The translations under genes and the position numbers were made by a program. 64,000 bases of DNA from Ophiostoma sp. CBS 140.51 (taxonomy: Eukaryota > Ascomycota > Sordariomycetes > Ophiostomatales > Ophiostomataceae): assembly GCA_029298735.1 (NCBI GenBank), contig JANSLP010000079.1:1-64000 (forward strand), read 5' to 3'. Below, piece by piece: positions 63,283-64,000 of this stretch; position 1 is the stretch's first letter; each line of letters begins with the position of its first letter. A model generated the notes under the pieces. That model did not search any database and was not told where the DNA came from. It was given only the letters and a program-made list of their open reading frames with translations.

Positions 63283-63921
63283 TTATCTGTACAGCGTTTG
63301 TTGAGTGTTTCCATGTATATGACTCATCAGATACCGTTGTTTCTGACATAAAATCAGTCTCTGTAGGGCAGGGACTTGTTTATGGTTATGGCAATTTTGT
63401 CCGTTGTTTCCATCATCCGTTGACTTATTTGTAAACGAATAGTCTTCCATGCGCTTCCAGGCTCTTCTAAGTTTGAGAGCTACTCGAAATGCCTTCAGAA
63501 ACTCTCTGGCCTTCAGGTTTACCTCTTATTGTCTAAGCTGGACCAGTTTCATGGAACGAGTTTGACGAGGTCTAACTGAGTACATCTCCGAAGCTCTATT
63601 TGTTTGGACAACTATCGACTCGGCAATGGCTTCGGGACGTGGATCACGAGCATCAATAAATTCCTGGCCAGTGACTTTTGTCACTTTCCACGCAGTCAGC
63701 AATGGGAATTTGACAAAGGCCAAAAAGCACCATCAAACTGTTGAGGTAAAAGGTTTCCGCTTCATGAAAGCAACAGTAAGGTCCAGAATTTGCCTTCCAG
63801 CATAATGAATACCGAAACCCAATCTTGGCAACAGCATGTAGGGATTAACGTGAACTAGTCTGCATTCTGATCCACGCCTTGAAGGCATCAGCCGGTGGCG
63901 ATGTGACTTCTTTTTGCACAC
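63283..63921 (-). pseudogene. Decayed coding frame at the right edge, family unknown
   Basis: One - strand frame of 213 codons from 63921 to a TAA at 63283 has only two internal stops: TGA at 63735-63733 and TAA at 63528-63526. About ten would be expected by chance. The three open pieces look protein-like (LPRLGFGIHYAGRQILDLTV; GQEFIDARDPRPEAIAE; LKAREFLKAFRVALKLRRAW). The two stops could each arise from one transition (CGA to TGA, CAA to TAA), the type produced by repeat-induced point mutation. I recognise no family. Its 5' part is probably beyond 64000 or behind an intron near 63925. It may instead be two short real exons misread by me. Confidence 0.35.
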
Positions 63922-64000
63922 CTAACGGAGCTGTGATGCTTCAAATTCGCTTGGGGGCTAACATCTCCGATGCGTGAAGTAAACAGGGTTGGACGTCGGT

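Overview
The window comes from a filamentous ascomycete (Pezizomycotina, most likely a Sordariomycete). The evidence is short 50-70 bp spliceosomal introns with GTRNGT donors, CTAAC-type branch points and YAG acceptors, a recognisable MDM10, a Zn2Cys6 regulator, a TRI12-type MFS pump, a rhodopsin-domain membrane protein and a KRE9/KNH1-type wall protein. Genes lie on both strands with no operon logic. Intergenic spaces are long (up to about 5.3 kb) and often pyrimidine- or purine-skewed.

Layout. 0.2-8.4 kb: a cytochrome P450 (-), a rhodopsin/PTH11-like seven-helix protein (+) and a short secreted tyrosinase (-). 13.3-20.7 kb: a secreted pepsin-like protease (+), an ACC-synthase-like aminotransferase (-) whose single intron contains a complete tRNA-Val(CAC) gene, an unrecognised proline-rich protein (+) and an Ala-rich six-cysteine secreted protein (+). 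26.1-33.6 kb: a TRI12-like MFS pump (+), a Zn2Cys6 transcription factor (+, four exons) and an MSS116-type DEAD-box helicase with RGG-rich ends (-). 34.8-44.9 kb: a cytosolic AtsA-type sulfatase (+), two neighbouring divergent paralogues of an unassigned family with faint CheD-like features (-,-), a sugar-porter MFS (+), a divergent NADP-isocitrate dehydrogenase (+) and a GPI-anchored KRE9-like protein (-). 47.6-53.3 kb: MDM10 of the ERMES complex (+) and a ZIP zinc transporter (+). 54.3-62.8 kb: a deaminase-fold protein with a very long disordered tail (-), ribosomal protein eS19 (-) and a FAT1-type acyl-CoA synthetase (+). The right edge carries a decayed coding frame.

The most interesting locus is the deaminase-like gene at 54.3-57.3 kb. 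Its predicted product has intact HAE and PCxxC motifs. Its annotated frame ends at a TAG that is followed, in the same frame, by 108 more codons of clearly coding character, including an RGG box. The TAG lies in the apical loop of a predicted small hairpin, the setting described for sexual-stage A-to-I mRNA editing in Sordariomycetes. A weak frame-preserving intron, or a simple nonsense change, are the competing explanations. The tRNA nested in a protein-gene intron is the second clear oddity.

Housekeeping genes (MDM10, eS19, helicase, FAT1) are mixed with secreted, transport and accessory functions. There is no convincing biosynthetic cluster: no PKS, NRPS or terpene-synthase core is visible.
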